A stretch of DNA of 45,221 nucleotides from an uncultured Rikenellaceae bacterium (GTDB lineage: Bacteria > Bacteroidota > Bacteroidia > Bacteroidales > Rikenellaceae). The stretch covers positions 1-45,221 of the forward strand of contig CAMLTW010000017.1 of assembly GCA_946486375.1 (NCBI GenBank), read 5' to 3'. The position numbers and the translations under genes were made by a program. The notes beneath the pieces were generated by a model. That model did no database searches and had not been told where the DNA came from. It saw nothing but the letters and a program-made list of their open reading frames with translations. Below are positions 42,182 through 45,221 of the stretch, in pieces. How positions within the stretch are numbered: position 1 is the stretch's first letter; every line of letters begins with the position of its first letter.

Positions 42182-43456
42182 ATGCAAACCAACATACCCT
42201 TGGCCGAGCGGCTCAGGCCCGCGGCTTTCGGCGATTACATCGGACAGGAACATCTCGTGGGAAAGGACGGGGTGTTCAAGCGTTTCATCGAATCGGGGAA
42301 CGTGCCTTCCTTTATCCTCTGGGGGCCTCCGGGGGTGGGGAAAACCACGCTGGCCCGGCTCGTGGCTACGGCTCTCGACCGGCCCTTTTTTACCCTGAGC
42401 GCGATCAATTCCGGGGTGAAAGACGTGCGGGACGTGATCGAAAAGGCCAAACAGCAGCGTTTTTTCAATACCCCTTCCCCGTTTTTGTTCATCGACGAAA
42501 TTCACCGGTTCAACAAGTCGCAGCAGGATTCCCTGCTGGGCGCCGTGGAACAGGGTATCGTCACGCTGATCGGGGCCACGACCGAGAACCCTTCCTTCGA
42601 AGTGATTTCCCCGTTGTTGTCGCGCTGTCAGGTGTACGTGCTCAAATCCCTTGAGGACAGCGACCTGCAAACATTGCTCGACCGAGCGGTCGCACAGGAT
42701 ACGGTGTTGAAGGAAAAAGGCGTGCAGGTGGAGGAAACCAAGGCCCTGTTCACGTTTGCGGGGGGAGATGCCCGCAAACTGCTCAATATTCTGGATATTC
42801 TTTGCAATGCCACGGAGGGGCCGGTCGTCATCAACGACCGGAACGTGACCGAGTGTTTGCAGCAGAACATCGCTTTGTACGATAAAAACGGGGAACAGCA
42901 TTACGACGTGATTTCGGCCTTCATCAAATCCGTGCGGGGAAGCGATCCGAATGCGGCGATCTATTACCTGGCGCGGATGCTGGCCGGAGGCGAGGACCCC
43001 AAGTTCATCGCGCGGCGGCTGGTGATTCTGGCTGCGGAAGACATCGGGCTGGCCAATCCGAACGGATTGCTGCTGGCCAACGCCTGTTTCGATACGGTGC
43101 ACAAGATCGGAATGCCGGAAGCGCGGATTCCGCTGGCCGAAACCACCATCTATCTGGCTACCAGTCCCAAGAGCAATTCGGCTTATGCGGCTATCGGGGA
43201 AGCGCTGAATTTCGTAAACCGGGACACGACCAACCGTCCGGTTCCGCTTCACATCCGCAATGCCCCGACCAAACTGATGAAGAACATCGGTTACGGGGAA
43301 GGGTACAAATACGCCCACGAGTATGCCGGGAATTTCGCCGAGCAGGAGTTCATGCCGGAAGGGCTGGAGGGGAAACGGTTCTATTCCCCGGCCGACAATC
43401 CGAAGGAACGGGAACTCGGTCAGCGGATCGAAAAACTCTGGAAAGGGAAATATTGA
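42182..43456 (+). CDS. rarA: Replication-associated recombination protein RarA (MgsA)
   Basis: 424 residues from ATG 42182 (MQTNIPLAERLRPAAFGDYI). AAA+ motifs: Walker A SFILWGPPGVGKTTLARLVA, Walker B PFLFIDEIHRFNKSQQD, sensor 1 TLIGATTENPSFEV and the arginine finger SPLLSRCQVYVL. The C-terminal tetramerisation and lid part is family-like (DVISAFIKSVRGSDPNAAIY, RRLVILAAEDIGLANP). RarA acts at stalled replication forks. A terminator follows at 43512. Standalone gene, typical length and sequence. Confidence 0.96.
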   Translation: MQTNIPLAERLRPAAFGDYIGQEHLVGKDGVFKRFIESGNVPSFILWGPPGVGKTTLARLVATALDRPFFTLSAINSGVKDVRDVIEKAKQQRFFNTPSPFLFIDEIHRFNKSQQDSLLGAVEQGIVTLIGATTENPSFEVISPLLSRCQVYVLKSLEDSDLQTLLDRAVAQDTVLKEKGVQVEETKALFTFAGGDARKLLNILDILCNATEGPVVINDRNVTECLQQNIALYDKNGEQHYDVISAFIKSVRGSDPNAAIYYLARMLAGGEDPKFIARRLVILAAEDIGLANPNGLLLANACFDTVHKIGMPEARIPLAETTIYLATSPKSNSAYAAIGEALNFVNRDTTNRPVPLHIRNAPTKLMKNIGYGEGYKYAHEYAGNFAEQEFMPEGLEGKRFYSPADNPKERELGQRIEKLWKGKY

Positions 43457-43511
43457 TTGCCGGGTCGGAAGAGAAAAGAGAGCCTGTCCGACAAATCCGG
43501 TTTTCAGATTT

Positions 43512-43549
43512 CATCCCTGTCGCAGCACATCGCGGCAGGGATGTCTTTT
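43512..43549 (+). terminator. Terminator of rarA
   Basis: CATCCCTGTCGC pairs with GCGGCAGGGATG (12 bp, one G-U), loop of eight, then TCTTTTC. Located 56 bases after the rarA stop. Confidence 0.85.
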
Positions 43550-43740
43550 CCTGTTCCGGAGGTTATCGGACAATCGCTTTCGGGTTCGGGGGAAAGAGGA
43601 GAAGGGAAGCGCCCGGACAGGCGTTTCCCGGGGCAGTATGTGCCGGCGTTTTTTCGGACGTGTTTTATATCCCGATGTCTTTTTGATAAAATTTCATAGT
43701 AAGAAAACAAATATTCCTATCCGGAAAGAACCCTTCCGGA

Positions 43741-43748
43741 TAATTTTG
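43741..43748 (+). promoter_or_regulatory. -7 promoter box of pectate lyase gene
   Basis: TAATTTTG fits TAnnTTTG and would give a leader of about 85 bases before ATG 43840. No clear -33 element was seen. Confidence 0.5.
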
Positions 43749-43839
43749 TTTCGCTACGGTGTCGGTGCGGCCGGATCACCGGTACGAAAATCCGGGAGGC
43801 TGCCGGTGCCTGAATACTAACCTAAAAGAGTTGAACCGA

Positions 43840-45165
43840 ATGAAAAAAATGTACGGTTGCATGGCAGGGCTGGGAGCGGGTCTGCTTTCCTGTCTTTCGC
43901 TGCTGGCAGGGACGAAAAACGAAACCGCGCCTTTGGCATTTCCGGGCGCGGAAGGGTATGGGAAATATACTGCGGGCGGACGCGGCGGAAAGGTGTTCGT
44001 GGTGACGAACCTGAACGATGCCGGACCGGGAAGCCTCCGGGAGGCGGTCGAGAGCAAGGGGTGCCGGACGGTGGTTTTCGCCGTGGACGGTACCATTGCT
44101 TTGAAATCCCCCCTTCGGATCGAACACGATAGCATCACCATCGCCGGTCAGAGCGCTCCGGGCGACGGCATTTGCCTGAAGGATTATCCCCTGGTCGTGG
44201 ACGGGAGCGAGGTGATCGTCCGCTACCTGCGGGTACGGGTGGGCGACTTGCACCGCCAGGATGCCGACGGTTTGGGCGGCGGTCGGTACGGGCAGAAGAA
44301 CGTGATTTTGGATCATCTGACCGTGAGCTGGTCGATCGACGAATGCCTTTCCATCTACAAGACCGAGAACCTGACCGTGCAATGGTGTCTGGTGGCGCAC
44401 AGCATGAACGGATCGAAGCACACCAAAGGCAGCCACGGTTTCGGAGGCATCTGGGGAGGTTACAAGGCGACTTTCCATCACAACCTGCTGGCGAACCATG
44501 CCAGCCGGAATCCCCGTTTCTCTTCCGTGGAAGGGACGAAGATGGTGGATCACCGGAATAACGTCATCTACAACTGGGGGTATAAATCGGCTTACGGCGG
44601 TGGCCGGCACGGGGAAATCAATATGGTCGGCAACTATTACAAGCCGGGGCCGGCCACGCGCGACAGCAGCACCATCATGAGCGTTTCGGACGACGGAACG
44701 GGGCGGTATTACATCGCCGGGAATGTCGTGGAAGGCGACAAGGCGGTTACGAAGGACAACCGGCTCGGCGTGGGAGGAAAGAAACCGGCTCAGGCATTGG
44801 TGGATACCCCTTACCCTTATGAACCCATCCGCGAAGATTCGCCGAAAAAGGCGTACAAGCGGGTGCTGGCCGACGCAGGATGCAGCCGGGTGCGCGATGC
44901 GTACGATCTGAGCATTCTGGAGCAGGTCCGGCTGGGTATCGCCCGGGACGGAGAAAAAGGGATTATCAATTCGCAGGAAGACGTGGGCGGCTGGCCGGTA
45001 CTCAAAGCGGGAGCGCCCCGTACGGACAGCGACGGCGATGGGATGCCCGATAAATGGGAAACCAAACGGGGCCTGAATCCGAACGATCCTTCCGATGCTT
45101 CCGGATACAGCCTGGATCGGAACTATACCAACCTGGAAGTTTGGCTGAACGGGCTGGTGAAGTAG
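43840..45165 (+). CDS. Secreted pectate lyase (polysaccharide lyase family 1 type)
   Basis: 441 residues from ATG 43840; the N-terminus MKKMYGCMAGLGAGLLSCLS is a signal peptide. The right-handed beta-helix follows: PLAFPGAEGYGKYTAGGRGG, VFVVTNLNDAGPGSLREAVE, ITIAGQSAPGDGICLKDYPL and VILDHLTVSWSIDECLSIY, then NLLANHASRNPRFSSVEGTK with the catalytic Arg region. The C-terminus has a calcium-binding TSP3-like stretch, DSDGDGMPDKWETKRGLNPN. Such lyases cut polygalacturonan by beta-elimination. It has its own promoter box. It may help release pectin pieces that feed the sugar locus 12 kb away, but the link is only by theme. Confidence 0.9.
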   Translation: MKKMYGCMAGLGAGLLSCLSLLAGTKNETAPLAFPGAEGYGKYTAGGRGGKVFVVTNLNDAGPGSLREAVESKGCRTVVFAVDGTIALKSPLRIEHDSITIAGQSAPGDGICLKDYPLVVDGSEVIVRYLRVRVGDLHRQDADGLGGGRYGQKNVILDHLTVSWSIDECLSIYKTENLTVQWCLVAHSMNGSKHTKGSHGFGGIWGGYKATFHHNLLANHASRNPRFSSVEGTKMVDHRNNVIYNWGYKSAYGGGRHGEINMVGNYYKPGPATRDSSTIMSVSDDGTGRYYIAGNVVEGDKAVTKDNRLGVGGKKPAQALVDTPYPYEPIREDSPKKAYKRVLADAGCSRVRDAYDLSILEQVRLGIARDGEKGIINSQEDVGGWPVLKAGAPRTDSDGDGMPDKWETKRGLNPNDPSDASGYSLDRNYTNLEVWLNGLVK

Positions 45166-45221
45166 GTGATCTGCCGGAGGGACGGACAGAAAGTCTGTCA
45201 CGGTAAGGGATCGTTTAAACG

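Larger units (their letters stand above)
43457..43839. other. Intergenic region between rarA and pectate lyase
   Basis: No gene seen; overlapping short frames here have no recognisable domains. It holds the rarA terminator (43512-43549) and a TAATTTTG box (43741-43748) for the lyase. Confidence 0.5.

Noticed and set aside
43457-43839. Three short plus-strand frames between rarA and the pectate lyase
   Set aside because: They overlap each other in different frames, cross the rarA terminator and have no recognisable domain.

Overview
The window looks like chromosomal DNA from a GC-rich member of the Bacteroidales, possibly an Alistipes/Rikenellaceae-type gut bacterium; the genus is a guess. 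Supporting signs are many TAnnTTTG -7 boxes, several with a TTTG/TTG element 19-20 bases upstream, near absence of Shine-Dalgarno sequences, lipoprotein signal peptides on the surface proteins, and families typical of the group (BF3164-type propeller lipoprotein, DUF6443/RHS proteins, long PurF-like protein, DUF4886). I saw no transposase, integrase or CRISPR array.

Layout. (1) 1-6273, minus strand: two linked RHS/YD-type secreted proteins. The second runs off the left edge and carries seven tandem Ig/PKD-like repeats. (2) 6956-19453, mostly plus strand: three lipoproteins (two beta-propellers and an alkaline-phosphatase-superfamily enzyme), a DUF1848 Fe-S protein, a highly structured RNA followed by a stub of an amino-acid permease, a Gfo/Idh/MocA oxidoreductase, DUF169, a YqhD-like aldehyde reductase with a Cof-type phosphatase, an AraJ-like exporter, a 16-cysteine copper-storage-type protein and a DUF4886 esterase-like protein. 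(3) tRNA-Lys(CTT), minus strand, 19599-19671. (4) 19748-31624, minus strand: a ten-gene sugar locus, which is the main find. It holds a DeoR regulator, an apiosidase-like glycosidase, a split transketolase, a GlpK-like FGGY kinase with a changed substrate pocket, a FucI/AraA-type isomerase, and a ribose-type ABC importer with a DUF2291 protein. (5) 31996-45165: nitroreductase plus DJ-1/PfpI pair, Zn-less sirtuin, PurF-like protein, MBL hydrolase overlapping a B12-binding radical SAM gene, cation-diffusion transporter, GalM, RarA, and a secreted pectate lyase.

How the sugar locus may work (inference): the glycosidase frees a branched or unusual pentose from plant glycan, the RbsABC-type importer takes it up, the isomerase makes the ketose, the FGGY kinase phosphorylates it, and the two-subunit transketolase moves a two- or three-carbon unit into central metabolism. 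This order of families matches the transketolase-type route described for D-apiose (isomerase, apulose kinase, two-subunit apulose-4-phosphate transketolase). Apiose occurs in the pectins RG-II and apiogalacturonan, and a pectate lyase lies about 12 kb away. The second item most worth attention is the structured RNA at 12125-12370.
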